Assembly: GCA_963573385.1 (NCBI GenBank)
Contig: CAUYLG010044502.1
Coordinates: forward strand, 1-64,000
Reading direction: 5' to 3'
DNA from: Cacajao melanocephalus
Taxonomy: Eukaryota > Chordata > Mammalia > Primates > Pitheciidae
DNA: 64,000 bases
The notes under the pieces: model-generated
What the model saw: the letters and a program-made list of their open reading frames with translations, nothing else
Told to the model about the DNA's origin: nothing
Database searches by the model: none
In this document: piece after piece, positions 40,990 to 56,038 of the stretch
Position numbering within the stretch: position 1 is the first letter of the stretch
Layout: every line of letters starts with the position of its first letter
Made by a program: the position numbers and the translations under genes

Positions 40990-42160
40990 TTATAAAACTG
41001 AACATGCAACTATGGTATGTATTAATATCATACAACCTAGAAACTTCTTGTGATGGTTAATACTGAGTGTCAACTTGATTGGATGGAAATATGCAAAGTA
41101 TTGTTCCTGGGTGTGTCTGTGAGGGTGTTGCCAAAAAGGATTAACATTTGAGTCAGTAGCCTGGGAGGGGCAGACCAACTCTCAATCTGGGTGGGCACCA
41201 TCTAATCAGCTGCCAGCATGGCTAGAATAAAGCAGGCAGAAGTTGGAAGGACTTGACTTGCTGAGTCTTCTGGCCTTCATCTTTCTCCTATGCTGGATGA
41301 TTCCGGCCATCAGACATCAGAATGCAGCTTCAGCTTTTGGGCTCTTGGACCTGCACCAGTGATTTGCAGGGGGCTCTCAGGCCTTTGGCCATGGACTGAA
41401 GGCTGCATTGCTGGCTTCCCTAGTTTCGAGGTTTTGGAACTCAGACTGGCTTCCTTGTTCCTTAGCTTGCGGGATGGCCTGTTGTGGGACTTTACATTGT
41501 GATCATGTGAGTCAGTACTCCTTAATAAACTCCCCTTCATATATACATCCATCCTATTAGTTTTGTCCCTCTAGAGAACCTGAGTAAACAGTACTCTTGG
41601 GCATTTATCCTAGAAAAATGAAAACTTATGTTCACTCAAACATCTGTACTCAAATGTTCATAATAGTTTTATTGATAACAGTCAAAAACTGTAAACAACC
41701 TAGAAGTCCTTCAACAGGCAAATGACTAAACAAATTATGGTACATCATACTGTGGAATACTAAGGAATAAAAAGGAGCAAAATCTTGATACATCATACAA
41801 CAAGTTATGTTCAGTTTTATAAGAGACAGTAATATGGAAGAATCTCTAGAGAATCATACTGAGTGATAAAACCCAGAATGTTACATGCTGTACAATTCTA
41901 TTTATATAACATTATTAAATTGGAAAAATTATGGAACAGATTAGTGGTTGCAACTTGTGTTGATGAGAAGGGCAACTTGTATTGATAAAAATCTGTATTT
42001 TGACTATATCATTGTCGCTATCTTGCTTGTGACATTGTACTAAAGTTTTGTAAGATGTTGCCATTGGGGAAAACTGGGTAAAGGGTCTATGGAATTGTTC
42101 TGTATTATTTCCTACAATCGCATGTGAATCTACAATAATCTATAAAAATTAATGAAAAAA
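40990..42160 (+). mobile_element. L1ME/L1MD-age 3' end, sense, interrupted by an LTR
   Basis: Text near 40990-41048 (atcatacaacctagaaac) resumes after the LTR at cttgggcatttatcctag and continues through acaattctatttatataac and the 3' UTR gttgccattggggaaaactgg to a weak tail near 42160. Confidence 0.75.
41049..41590 (+). mobile_element. 542-bp solo LTR (ERVL/MaLR-like), nested in L1
   Basis: Begins TGTGATGGTTAATACTGAG and ends CTGAGTAAACA (TG...CA ends). Internal landmarks: gtgtcaacttgattggatgg, gaataaagcaggcagaag, and a polyadenylation signal AATAAA at 41524-41529 near the 3' end, as expected for an LTR R/U5 boundary. No internal viral sequence attached. Exact family not resolved. The 70-codon frames inside are not meaningful. 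Confidence 0.72.
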
Positions 42161-43089
42161 CAAAACATAAAGTTATAAAAGGGAAAAAAATCACAAAAAT
42201 GTGAGATATACCATAGACCAATTGAACAAAAGTTTCCTGGGGCTTGGATCTAGGGACATTGGTATTTTTATTAAGGTTTCCCAGGTGAATCTAATTTTCA
42301 GCTAGACTCAAAAGACAGCTGCTAAAAAATGGTACCACACATTGCTCCAGGGTTTATTAAAAGACCTTGAAACAGCCTTATCCTCAGCTCTAAGTCAAGT
42401 GACTTATGCATAATACTGTAGAGGAGAGAGGAGAATGAGAGTAGGACTGCCCTATTCATCATCACAGATTATCCCTACTGCCCAATAAAAAGGTAGACAT
42501 TGTTGGTGTTTTCTACCCAAACTTTGCCAAGCTAAATGGGTAGTCCGGACTTTAATATGAGTGTAGAAATCAGAATCTTTTAGGGAGAGCCCAGTTGGAT
42601 ATTGGCTTAGGCAGAGGACTTTTCGGTTTATCCATCCTTTGCCTGAGCAGGACAAAAGAGGATGAGAAAGGAAATGGCAGGGAAAAGACAGAGGTGCAAT
42701 GGAGAAACCCATGTGTCCACTGTTTGTCTTGAATTTCCTCTGTGCCAAGGAATATCACTGTGTCATCTGGCCTAGAGTCTTCAGGCTACTGCTCTACCCA
42801 CAAGAGAGGACCCCTGGTTGTGGGAATCTTAATAGTAAGGGGATTAAATGCTTGCCGTGAGAGCTGAGGAGGGTCAGCTGGGAGTAGCTCCTCATAACAG
42901 AACTAAGAGCCTTCTGAAGAGTTCATAGGGTACCCTACAAATAAACCAGTGGATTTTCAGGTCAGTTCAGCATTAGCCAGAAAAGGAATGAAAGCCAGCA
43001 GAGAGCAGACCATAAGAGCAACTAGTTATGCAAGACGCACCCATCCCTTGTCAATTCCTTCTTCTTGCCTTGGCACAACAGAAGAGCAG
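42161..43089. other. Unassigned apart from a small MER5-like piece
   Basis: cccaggtgaatctaattttcagc at about 42278-42300 resembles one end of a MER5-type hAT element (about 42220-42325). The rest is not recognised. Confidence 0.45.
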
Positions 43090-43200
43090 GTGCAATGGTT
43101 TTTAATCTTGGCTGCATGTTTGCATCACCTGAAGTTTTTAAAAGTACTGCTACCCATACTGCACTCCCAGACTGTACTTCTAGACGGTAGGATTTAATTG
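43090..43200. mobile_element. MER5-like hAT MITE relic
   Basis: ggtttttaatcttggctgcatg and tgcatcacctgaagtttttaa are typical of the 5' end of this MITE group. About 110 bp remain. Confidence 0.6.
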
Positions 43201-43239
43201 ATCATATCCAGTACTTCCAATTCCATTCATGCTAACTGC

Positions 43240-44020
43240 CTCAAATGCCGCCTCTCTCTGGATGACTCACTGTTTTCTGAGATTGAGACTAACATCTTTA
43301 GCCTCCTACCCAACATGTCCATGAGAATGACTCAAAGGCACCTCAAACTTACCATGCCATTATCTTCCTAAATAGTTTCTTTCCAAAATTCCCTCTTTCG
43401 AATAATGGCTCTTTAATCTATTTGACTGTACAAGCCTGTATCCTTGAAGTTATTCTTGAAATTTCCCTCTTCTTTATTCATTGTCAATGCCTCTTGATTT
43501 TACTACTTTCCATCATCAAAACCAACAGCCCATCTAAGCTGCCATTAACCTTTGTCTATTCTAGCGTGCTAGCCTGCTAAAAAGCCTTCCATGTTAATTT
43601 TAATACTCATCTTCAGTTATTATTTTACATTGCTCCTGAAAGAACTGACTTTTGAAATACAAATGTGATTCCATCACCCCCACCCACCTTCCCACTATCT
43701 CCAGTTGAAAATATTTGAGTGCTTTTCCATGGCACTTGGGTTTAAGAGCCATATCACAGACATACCATACAGGCTTACCAGGCCTGACACCTGCTCGTCT
43801 CTTGTTTTTCAACCACTCTACTTTCTCTACCAGTTACTCTGTTCTGTGTGATATTCTTAATGAGCAAAGCTCCCTCTACCCACAGGTCCTTTGCATGTGC
43901 TATCCTTTCTGCTTGAAATTCTCCTTTTGTTGGGCCTACCTCAGCATCCGTTTACTTTCAGATCTCAGATTAGTCCTCACTTCATTCAGGAAGCCTTCTC
44001 TAACATGCTCCAACTAGGGA
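43240..44020 (+). mobile_element. L2 LINE fragment, sense
   Basis: caaatgtgattccatcaccc, caggtcctttgcatgtgctatcc, and cttcattcaggaagccttctc follow L2 order. Third L2 fragment in the window on the same strand. Confidence 0.85.
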
Positions 44021-44044
44021 GCAACCTATACTAGTCATGGTTTT

Positions 44045-44250
44045 AAATTTACCTATTACCATATGCTGAGGACTATGCATGATTTCATTTAACCCATACA
44101 ACCACCTAATGATGTTAATACTATTGTCAATTGCATTTTACAAATGAGGAAACTGAAGCAAAGAATGATAAAGTAATTTGTCTTTGGCCACAAAACTGGT
44201 AATGACCTCATGTCTGTCTGGTTCTAAAACCCATGTTACATGCACTGTAC
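44045..44250 (-). mobile_element. MIR SINE, antisense
   Basis: gatttcatttaacccatac, aatactattgtcaattgc and acaaatgaggaaactgaagc in antisense MIR order, adjacent to the L2 fragment. Confidence 0.85.
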
Positions 44251-45114
44251 TGTACCACCCCCCCAAGACATGGTGCAGGCATCTCCCTTATGGAGCCCCT
44301 CTCCCATCTGGTATGCCAGTCACCCATTTAAGGTAGACCAGAACTCAAGGCCTGCCCTCTAGACCAAGACACCATCCACTAGCTCCTGTGGCTTCTCCAT
44401 GCTGGGTATAAACATATGACAGCACAGACATAGGCAAGCTGGAGAGATTACAAAGTAAATTCATGACAGCATAAGGAAAACATGACAAATGAAAGCCATG
44501 CAGTGGGAGGATGGGAGGATCACTGGGAGGCTTGTAAGGCTTATTTTGCATGTGTACAAGGAATGAATGACTAGTGATAACAACAATAGGGCCTTCTCAG
44601 AGATGGAAGAGGCCTTTTACTAAAGGAAACATTACTTAGGACAAATCTCATATCATACTTTAATGTTTACAAAGGAGACAGAGGGAGACAGGCCAGGAAA
44701 GAACAGATTTCCCAGGGAAGTAAATTGCAATGAGAATAAGTAATCTGGATCAAGCCAGAGCATGTTTGAACAAAAAGGATACCAAAGGACAGCAGAAACT
44801 CTAAGGGTAAGATAGGATTTTATTCAGCAGGGACCACTACTAGCTTTATTTTAGACTGTTTTAAAATGATGAGTAGTCAAATACAAGGCAAGAAGCTCTA
44901 TGAACTAATACCATTTTCCATAGGTTTTGATGCTTAAAAGTTTACCTTAACTTCAGAATACATATTTTAAAATTTAGAATGGCTTTAACATCTAACAATT
45001 GGAAAATGTTTAGGTAAATCACAGCCCATGCCATGATATGGAATACTATGCAGCCCTCAGAATGATGCAGATGACAAAATGCAATGACTCATGATAACAT
45101 TAGTTAGGTTAAAG
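44251..45114. other. Unassigned; possible short L1M piece near 44995-45095
   Basis: atggaatactatgcagccctc at about 45039-45059 looks like an L1 3' fragment on the plus strand. The rest is not recognised. Confidence 0.45.
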
Positions 45115-46272
45115 ATCTGTCTCTCTTCCTGGCCCCCTTCCTTACACTGTATATAAAAATTAACTAAGATGGATTAAAGACTTAAATGTAAAACCTCAAA
45201 CTATAAAAACCTTGGACACAGTAAAAGAAAGATTTCATGACAGAGATGCCAAAAGCAATTTCAACAAAAGCAAAAATTGACAAATGGGATCTTTTTCAAC
45301 TGAAGAGCTTCTACACAGCAAAATAAACTATCAACAGAGTAAAGAGACAACCTACAGAATGGGGGAAAATATTTGCAGACTGTGCGTCTGACAAAGCCCT
45401 AATGCTCAGCATCTATAAGGAACTTAAACACATTTACAAGAAAACACACCAATTAAAAAGTGGGCAAAAGACATGATACTTTTCAAAAGAAGAAGTGTGG
45501 CAAATAAGCATATCAAAAAAGCTCAACATCACTGATCATTAGAGAAATACAAATCAAAACCACAGTGAGATACCATCTCCCACCAGTCAGAATGTCTATT
45601 TAAAAAGTCATAAAATAACAGATGCTAGTGAGGTTATGGAGAAAAAGAAATGCTTATATACCATTGAGAGTGTGAATTAGTTCAACCGTTGTGGAACCAT
45701 TGTGGAAAACGGTGTGGTGATTTATCAAAGACCTAAAAACAAATACTATTCAACCTAGCAATCTCATTACCGAGTATATATCCAAAGGAATATAAATCAT
45801 TCTGTCATAAAGACACATGCACATGTATGTTTAGTGCAGCACTATTCACAGTAGCAAAGTTAAGGAATCGACCTAAATGCCCACCAATGGGAGACTGTAT
45901 AAAGAAAATGTGGTACTCATACACCATGGAGTACTATGCAGTCATAAAAAAGAAAGAGACCGTGTTCTTTACAGGGACATAAATGGAGCTGGAGGCCATT
46001 ATTCTTAGCAAATGCAGGAACAGAAAACCAAAGACCACATGTTCTCACTTAAAAGTGGGAGCTAAATGATGACATGACAAGACGTGAACACGTGGGGCAA
46101 CAACACACAGTGGGGGTGGGGGAGAGGCGGTAGAGGATTAGGAAAAACTACTAGTGAGTACTAGGCTTAATACCTGAGTGATGAAATAATCTGTGCAACA
46201 AATGCCCATGACCCAAACTACCTATATAACCAACCTGCACGTGTACCCATGAACTTAAAAAAAAAAAAAAAG
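45115..46272 (+). mobile_element. L1P-type LINE, 5'-truncated, sense, with A-tail
   Basis: Starts in ORF2 (ccttccttacactgtatataa) and runs through aaagtgggcaaaagacatg, cattgtggaaaacggtgtg and the 3' UTR (ggcttaatacctgagtgatg, ctgcacgtgtaccc) to a run of about 15 A ending at 46272. ORF2 is broken. Similar in age to the copy at 26495. Confidence 0.92.
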
Positions 46273-47684
<1,412 letters not shown>

Positions 47685-48279
47685 ACTTAAGGTAACTTTA
47701 ACTAGATTAAAATTTATATTTAAAAACACACATTCTTAAGTATATTGTACACCAATTTTGCCAGAGTTTGTTGCCATCTTTGTTTACTTGAAGTTTCCCA
47801 AGAATACAAGGTAAGATGCTAAGTTTTAAAAAGTACCGTTTGCAATTGTTATCTCTGAGAATCTGGATTTTATTGGTACTATAAAACCAATGAATGAAAT
47901 AATCAACACAACCAACCAACCAACCGAACACAGTTTGGAAATAAGTGGGGTGCTAAGGAGAATGAAAGAATGCTTATTGTTTTTTATTCAGATTTTCTTT
48001 AAAACAAAAATGTCATACTGTTGAAAAATATACAACTATTTGCAGAAATAACCATTGAAGAGGGGTGGGAGGGTGTGATATGTACTGAGATAGGAGGAGT
48101 GAGACAATGAAAGGATGTGCCTGATATCCCTGGATCTGACTAGGGTTAAGCTGTTCTCTTAACACATGATGCCACAAGAAGCTACTTCTGGGAAAGAATT
48201 TTTAAATCTGGCCTGTGCTCCTACCTCATAGCCACATAGCAGTCAAATGTTCCAACTCAGTTGGGATTGTAACAATACC
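47685..48279. other. Unassigned; short (CAAC)n tract
   Basis: A short caaccaaccaaccaacc run at about 47910-47927. No gene recognised. Confidence 0.5.
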
Positions 48280-48512
48280 GGTCAGCACTTTTATGGCACT
48301 TACCTAGCACTTACAATATATCAGACATTGTTCAAGGCTCTTTATATATATAGCAACTGATTTAGTCCTTATAATAACTCTGTGAGGTATCCATACTCTT
48401 ACTCTCCCCATTTTACAGGTGAAAAACATGGCACAAAGAGCCTTATAACCTGCTCAAGATTATACCAGTTAGAGGCAGAGTCCAGGTTTGGATTTGGGCA
48501 GCCTGCCCTCGG
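48280..48512 (-). mobile_element. MIR SINE, antisense
   Basis: acctagcacttacaatatatc, gactgatttagtcc-like text, ctctgtgaggtatcc, ccccattttacaggtgaa and gaggcagagtccaggtttgg follow antisense MIR. Confidence 0.88.
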
Positions 48513-50414
48513 AGGCTGTGTCCTCCTTCAGTCAGCTATCTGCCTTGCAGGGAGGCATTTAAAGGCATCATTCTGAGGTCAGCAAACACCATCAGCTCCC
48601 GTCAGGGACAACCCTACCATTCCCTCTCTCTCTGAGTAAGTTCCTTACTACATAGCTCTTCCATTAGCATCTAAGCTCCTTTGAATAGAATTAACTATAT
48701 TTTGATTATCTTTTTATTTCTTGCTAGCCAAGAATGCATCTTTGCTCCACTAATACATTTTTTTTTTAATTAAACATTTCCAAAACAGAATGGCCAACAT
48801 AAAGTCAAAGATTAGGGGCCTCCTAATGTCTGGTTTAATTGTGGGAGTACCTGGCAGGAGAGTGGTTGATGTGATCTGTTTGGTGGGCTGTTAGACACAG
48901 TCTGTCCTCTTGGTACCCCAGGAATGGCCTACAGTACAGAGATCTTGGAGCCATGCTGTGGTTGGCCTGGCTCTGTCCCATGGTGATGTTGCTTTGGAAT
49001 TTAAGCATGTCCTCCCCGTATTTTCCCTTTAAAACCTACATTTTGAAAGCATGTTTCTGGATGTAATTTCCTTGGATGTATTTGCAGTGAGGTGATATTT
49101 CTTACTTGTCTTCTGTGGTTAAACCTTAGATGTTTTTAATGTTCTTTTCTGCTTGGCTGCTCTCTCTGTTTTTGTTTTTTGATACTGTAACTCCTGCCTT
49201 TTATTCCTTTTTTGCATTAGTCATTTTATGCTGTTGCTGATCTTGTGGCTCACTTCCTTACCTGGAAGCTTTCTAATACTTTTGCTACAGACCTTTCCTT
49301 GGTATCTACTAGTACTCAGTCCTGTTCTGTGCTCACCCTAATTAGACAAGGGCTGACATTCTCGTATGTTTCTTGGAATTTTCTTGGGAACAAGGCAGTC
49401 TCTAGTACATTTCCATCATTCTCAAGTTAGACAGAGTGTTTTTGGTAGCAATGACTGAAACCCAAGACTAATGATCTTAAGCATAAAATAATGAATTAGC
49501 TCTGATAGATTTTAAGATTCTGGAGACTCATAGAAGTGAGCTCACAGAAAATGCTCGAGAAGATATAGTGGCTCACAGAAGAGCTTTAAGTGCTAGAGCT
49601 TTAGGGACAAGAACTGTGGACTCATCTCTTGCGTCTGCTGAGCCTCATTTTACAGCTTGGTTCTCTCTACCCTCTCCATGTGGCAGAGCTCCAAAGCTGC
49701 GCCAACCCATTGTATCCAACCCTACATCCAGCATCTGAGTATTATTCTCAGGGAAAGATTCTGACTGGCATGGCTTGTGAGGAGATGACACCTTGTGACT
49801 GGCCTCACCCATGTGAGCCTTTTCCTGTGCTTCAGTGGTGAAGCTCTGTCTTTAGCTTCACAGGGGCAAGCATAGGAGCTCCTCAAAGGAAAGAGGGCTG
49901 TGTTTGAAACAGGATGGAAAATCATGCGACGTGACAAAATCCGTGGCTGCCACAGCCTGATGTAGTAGGGAGATCCTCCAGTATACCTTGGCCTCCAACA
50001 AAGTGTGTAAATAATTCCCTCCCACCATTCAGTTTCCATTTATGTGATATGATTTAAGGTTATCATTGGGGTTGAATGTGAGCTGTGGAATACAAGTTAA
50101 TAAGAAAATCATAGTATTCCCAAGCCATGGCGGATATCACGGCTATGTAAATCTACAAGTTAAAAATCCCTGGTAGTGGGAGCTAGGGCAAGAATGAGCC
50201 AGAGAAGGGCCCCAGTGAGCCCCAAGTAAGATTACTATTCAGAATGATACAAACAGCCATTACAGAGAACCATTGCCTTGAGTGTGTACCAGGGCTCAAC
50301 TTGAATAGAAAACAGAAGGGGTCCCAATATGTAGACAAGGGTACTTTTCATCCTGCTGAGGAATCAACAAAAAGAACTAGTCAATTCTTTGCTCCAATAG
50401 TGATATTTAAAAAA
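48513..50414. other. Unassigned; 49.4-50.0 kb possibly an old repeat
   Basis: Antisense and sense frames of up to 105 codons (49722-50039 minus) have no recognisable domain. The text near 49670-49940 feels repeat-derived but was not named. Confidence 0.45.
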
Positions 50415-50650
50415 AAATTTTTTTAATGGACAAATAATGATTGGAGTTATTCATGGGATACATAGTGATGTTTCAATACACAGAATGTATAGTGATCAGA
50501 TCAGAATAATTAGCATATCCATCATCCCAAACGTTTACCATTTCTTTGTGTTGGAAACATCCAATATCCTGTTCTAGCTATTTGAGAGTATATAATATAT
50601 TAATGTTAACTATAGTCATCCTACAGTGGTATAGAACACTGGAACTTATT
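50415..50650 (-). mobile_element. L1MA-type 3' UTR fragment, antisense
   Basis: catgggatacatagtgatg, gatcagatcagaataattagc and ttaactatagtcatcctac are the same module as at 18020, 18765 and 56485. Confidence 0.8.
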
Positions 50651-52547
50651 CCTTGTCCAGCTCCAAGACTAGTTTTTGCTACAAAGGTCTGGAGATAATT
50701 TAAGAAGGAAAGTGGAGTGGGGAAGGGGAAGGGAAAAGATGCATTTATGAAATGCTTCACTAAGGTAAATTTGTGGAGAGAGTTCTGGGATTTTCTCATA
50801 GGACCAGAACTAAAAAGCCTTCATCTGGGTAAAATCAAGATAAAATGTTCGATGACTGCTTATACCCTATGGGTGAGATGCTCTTTCTAAGAGCCTCTCA
50901 AAGCTTCTTTTCAAGCAAGCCCCTGTCATAAGAAAGACAATAGGATGTTTACAGTTTTCTTTCTGTCTTTTTTTTTTGGTAAATTCTGGTTGATGGTAAT
51001 TCAGAACCATGCTTAGCAATGTTTAGTTTTCTATGCAGACAGTGCAATGCTTGGACATGTCATGAACTTTGCAGAGAAAAAGAATATGCCTTTTAAAAAT
51101 TTTAGAACCCAAATTTTGGGACCCAGAAAATTGAAATCTGTGAAGAATGCATATCTACATCTTTAACATAGTTCCTCGGGGGTGGGGATGGGGGGTAGCA
51201 GGAGGGAGGTGGATGTAATTCAAACACCAGCCTGGAGGAATCATTTCCATTATGCTTAAGAAATGTAAGAAGTTATTATATTGAGGTCAGTTCTGGTCCT
51301 TATGTTATTAGCCGACCAGTGAGGACAGAGACAAGGTAGGACAGAAATTAATTAGTATTATGGGGGCTTTATAATCCAAGGTATTCGGAAACTTAGCAAA
51401 ACTAGGTCTGTGTTCTTTAAAAAAAAAAAAAAGATTATAGCGAGACCTTATTAAAGCACAGAAGGCTCAGCTATTTAAGATGGTGACATACATAGAGGCA
51501 GAAATGTGCAGAGAGAAGCTGAAAGGCAGCCAGGCCCTGAAGGAATTTCAGTGGAATTTCTTCACCGGAGGAGTGGTTAATAAATAGAGCAGATTTCTAA
51601 GGGCAGAAACTAGAGCAGTTACTACAAATAGTTTTTTTTTCCCCCCTCCTTCTTCTTTAAAGAAGGGAGTGATAGGAAGTTGGAGAGGGAAATGCTGAAA
51701 AAAAGAAAAACAAGCTTCTTACTAGCTCTCCAGGCCACCTCCCATGCAAAAATGTCTGTTCCCAGACATTCAGAATGTTGTATCATTTAGTAATCAAAAA
51801 ACATACTGCAGAGTTGACCTTGGGTGTTAGTTTTAGATTAATATTAGATATCATTAAGAACTGCATGTAATATAATACCTTTCGAGAGTCTGAAACACCA
51901 TTTGTTTTGTCTTGCTGCCAACATTTCTGCTATTTTCCATTGCACAGGACAGAAATGAGGGTTAGAAAATCCTTTTGTGCTCTGCAATCATCCCCTCCTC
52001 CTGCCTTTGATGCGGGTTCTTCCTCACAGTCTGATACACAAAGCCTTTTCTGGGACAGTGTTAATATACTGGATGTTTACAAGTCTGAGGTTCTGAGTTA
52101 TTTCTGCTCCCCCTTGATCAGGTAGTTTGGCTAACTCATTGCACAAATGCATTTTCATTCTTCAGATTGTAAAATGATGACAAAAAGGTAATGGGTATAA
52201 ATATGTATATCTTTTCACCAGCCTCTCTACAGTTTTATCAATATGCAGATTTTCTCTCACCTCACCAGTCAAAAAAAAAAAAAAATTTGACCGAGAATCA
52301 GCTTGGCAAAAACTGTTAACTTGGAAATTTGCAAGTTGATTCCTGGGGCTGGAACTGTTATCTGTTGTTCCTGTTACCATTTCTCTATTTTTGTGTCTCT
52401 CTCACTATCCATGAAAGTAAAAAGAATATTTACCCAAAGTCTTGTGGTCTTGCAAAAGAAGCGTTCTGTTAGGGTGATAGCTCAGGCAACCTCAGGGAAT
52501 AGCTCAGCTGACAGGTGTGTGGCATGACTGGAGTCACTGCACAGCAG
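50651..52547. other. Unassigned, includes a G-rich tract
   Basis: Nothing recognised. A G-rich tract at 51178-51209 (GGGGG, GGGG, GGGGGG, then GGAGGGAGG) could form a weaker G-quadruplex. Confidence 0.5.
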
Positions 52548-52706
52548 CAGTTCTCAGACCATCAGCTGTGTGATCACCTGGGGTGTGTATAGAGATAAAG
52601 ATTCCTAGGCTCTACACCAGACCTACTGAAACAGCATTCCTGGGCTTGGAGCCTGTGAATCTGCATTTAATTCTGTCATCCAGGTGATTCTGAGACACGT
52701 GGGCCT
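52548..52706. mobile_element. MER5-like hAT-Charlie MITE relic
   Basis: cagcagttctcagaccatcag at the left end, gacctactgaaacagcatt in the middle and ccaggtgattctgagacacg at the right end match the arrangement of this MITE group. Confidence 0.68.
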
Positions 52707-54744
52707 AGAGGAATGGAGTGTATCCTTTGAAGGAGAAGACATGACGGGGGCTAAGAAGGCAACTTAATGGATATTTGCTTTCATTTCAGCCCAAACCTTC
52801 CACGGAAGAGCAATAGCACAGGTTACACTGCACCCCAAGCAGCAGCCATTTGGAGGTTCCAGGCAAGCAGGGCACATGTGGTACTGCAGGGTCTGTGCAG
52901 GAGTGAACTGGGAACAAGTGACCAGTAAACATTCAGGGAGTATACTAGAAATATCAAGCCATGAGCAGAACACATTGATGTCCTATGTGTGTAAGAGACC
53001 ACTGGTTGCAAATCTAGTGGACTCAAGCACAAAGCATTTCACTAAAAGGCTAGGGAGGCCTTCGAAGATTAAGGAAAGGCTGAAGGGTGAGCTAGAAAGA
53101 GAGGATAGTAGATCTATTGGTTAGAGGAAGGCATGGTACCTTGATCAACATCCCCCAGTCTGTATCCAATGAGAGAGGAGGACTCCCTTAAAGGAACGTA
53201 TGGTGCATTTGTTCAAAGTAAGGACATGGAATGGAGAGGATGTGGAACAGTCAAAACAATTGGCTCCTCAGTGAAAAAACAAGCAAACCAGTGAAAGCCA
53301 ATCTCACCATGCAAAAAGCCATCAATAGCTATCAGGGACATTCAATAAGCAGAATGAGATGAGGGTCAAAGAGCCAGAGAAGAATCAGGAATTTCATAGG
53401 AAGAGGGACAGGGACAGAGTTAGCAGGAGGGCAGGTACTCAGCAAGGGCAGGCCTGCAATAATGTTGTTTTGCTTATGAATAATCAGAGGGCTGGCCTTT
53501 GCTTCTTTGCCCCTGGACTCCTCCCAGTCCAGTCTGCGATAGTCTCTAATTTGCAAACCTTCTCTGAGCAGGAGGCCCTCTGCTCTGCATTTTGAGCACT
53601 TCATCTCTCCTCGGATGACCCGTGGGATACTGCTCAACCCCTTCCTTGCCTCCTCTACCACTGGAATTTCCCCAACTCCACATTTCCTTGGGGACTGTTA
53701 AGTTGCCAGGGGCCTCCACTGTCTTGCCTACTTCCCTCCATGTCACTCTCACTTAGGGAACCCTGTGGATTAGGACAGGTATCCCAACATCATGGTTGGT
53801 GCTGCAAATAGGCCTTTGGGATTTGGCCTGGGAACCATACCACTATTTATCATGATTTTTTTTTTTCTATGAGGAAATTCTTTGAGTTCCAAATACTCCA
53901 TTGACTAATGACCTTTCTGAACACAGCTGTCCCATCTGGGCTCAGCAATGGGGTGAGATGACTATGAATTGTCAGAGCCAAGATGGGAAGAGCAAACCCA
54001 GGCTAGGGTCAGAAGCAAGGCATAGGGAGGCATTTGTGAAGGGAACAGCAGGTTTGGGGCAGGAAGGGGTTAGAGAGCTCATAGCAGGGAGGTGTCCAAG
54101 TCAAGTGCAGATGTGAATGCCTAGGTATATGGATGAATTTAGAATCAAATCTGCTAGAAAAGGAGTTGGAAGAGGAGAGAGTAGATAATATGACAAGCAG
54201 ACAATGGATCCAGGGTGAGTAAAATGTGGCGGAACTGTCAAAGCACAGAAGACCTACTGTGGCATTGCGTTTATTATCACTCCTCTCTTGGGCCTGACTG
54301 CCTAGAGCCGAGGAACTTGGCCACTGGTGTTTGTATCTGTTCTCACTCAGACAAGCACAGTCCCCAGAGTGATGGGTACACAGCAGCCTTGCTAGGAGCC
54401 ACAGGCTTGGGTTGTTGGCCGCATTCCTCACAGAGGCATTGTTCCCACCCAGATCCCTCAGGCCCACTGCACGGATGCCTGGTGGCTACTTCTCTTCCCT
54501 TTCTGACTGCTCTTCCTCTCTCACCACTTTTCTTTGCAAGCTCCATGGAAGGAAGTCCTGGGTCAAGGCCTTCATTTCCTGCCTCATGTGACCATAAACT
54601 TGAAGGAGATAGAGTGAAGGAGAGAGCAGATAAACCTGGAGAGGGGCTAGTGATAACAGCGATACTGAAAATGTATTTGCAGGAGAATTGGAGTTCTTAA
54701 GAATTCCAGAGCTCCAGAAGCTTCCTTTCAAGAAGTGTTAGTCA
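52707..54744. other. Unassigned, GC-richer, overlapping antisense open frames
   Basis: About 2 kb without a recognised repeat. It contains the longest open frame in the window (54215-54700 plus, 161 codons) overlapped by 54009-54467 minus (152 codons). Neither shows a known domain. Confidence 0.45.
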
Positions 54745-55188
54745 TAGAAGCATTATTCATGATAGTGAAAAACTAGGAACAATCCAATGTCTATCAAGTG
54801 ATGAATGGATAAATGGGTAAGCTAAATGTCATATAATCGTATAATGAAACCTTATTCAGTTCTAAACAATGAAGTACTGATACATGCTACAACATGAATG
54901 AATCTTGAAAACATTATGGTAAAGAAGCCAGGCACAAAAAATTGTATATTCTCTGATTTTGCTTATATGAAATTCATAGACACAGAAAATAGATTCATGG
55001 TTGCCAGGAGTTGCAGTAAGTGAGGAATGGGGAATGACTTCTAATGGGCATAGGATTTCTTTCTGAAGTCATGTTCTATAATTAGTGGTGAGTATCACAA
55101 TCTTGTGAATGTGCTAAAAACCACTGAATTGTACACTTGAAGATGGTGACTTTTACGGTATGTGAATTATGTCTCCATTTTTAAAAAG
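54745..55188 (+). mobile_element. L1M 3' end, sense, 5'-truncated
   Basis: aagcattattcatgatagtg, tggataaatgggtaagctaa, gattcatggttgccagg and cactgaattgtacacttgaag follow the L1MB/L1MC 3' end to a short tail near ttaaaaaggg. Confidence 0.87.
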
Positions 55189-55745
55189 GGATTGGCAATG
55201 GCTTGCTGAGGAAGAGTTAATTTTCACCTGCACTTGTTTTCAGAGTTTGGATCCCCTGCTGTTCTTCCCAGGCTGCTTCTAGTGATTGGCACTTATAGAC
55301 CTCAGAGAATCTGGTGTAACCATTACTGAGTTAAATGTTTCATAGTTGAGAAATGCATTCAAGTGGTGACAGTGAGATGGGTTGAATCTTTGGCCCTCAA
55401 CAATCTCTATCAGCTTCCCCAAAGCTACTCTAAATAACAAGAATAACAAAAGCCAAATACAAATACATAACACTATAGAAACTCATACAAAGTACGACTA
55501 AGCATTTATAGAAAACTTGTTATTTCAATTGATCTGTTTCATACAATGTAGGTAAAACATGGATTTTCTAACCAAAATACAGTGTCACCTGAAATTCCCT
55601 AAGCCATCTTTTCACCTGATGACTTCCCTGAAGCCCCTGCTGCGTGGGATGCCTGACGTGGCTATTTGTGCTGTGATCCTATTTGCGTAGCCACTAGTGT
55701 TTTGAATGCTTGATCTGGAGCTGCCCCAAGACCCTGTTTCAAAGT
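55189..55745. other. Unassigned sequence
   Basis: Nothing recognised. Confidence 0.5.
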
Positions 55746-56038
<293 letters not shown>

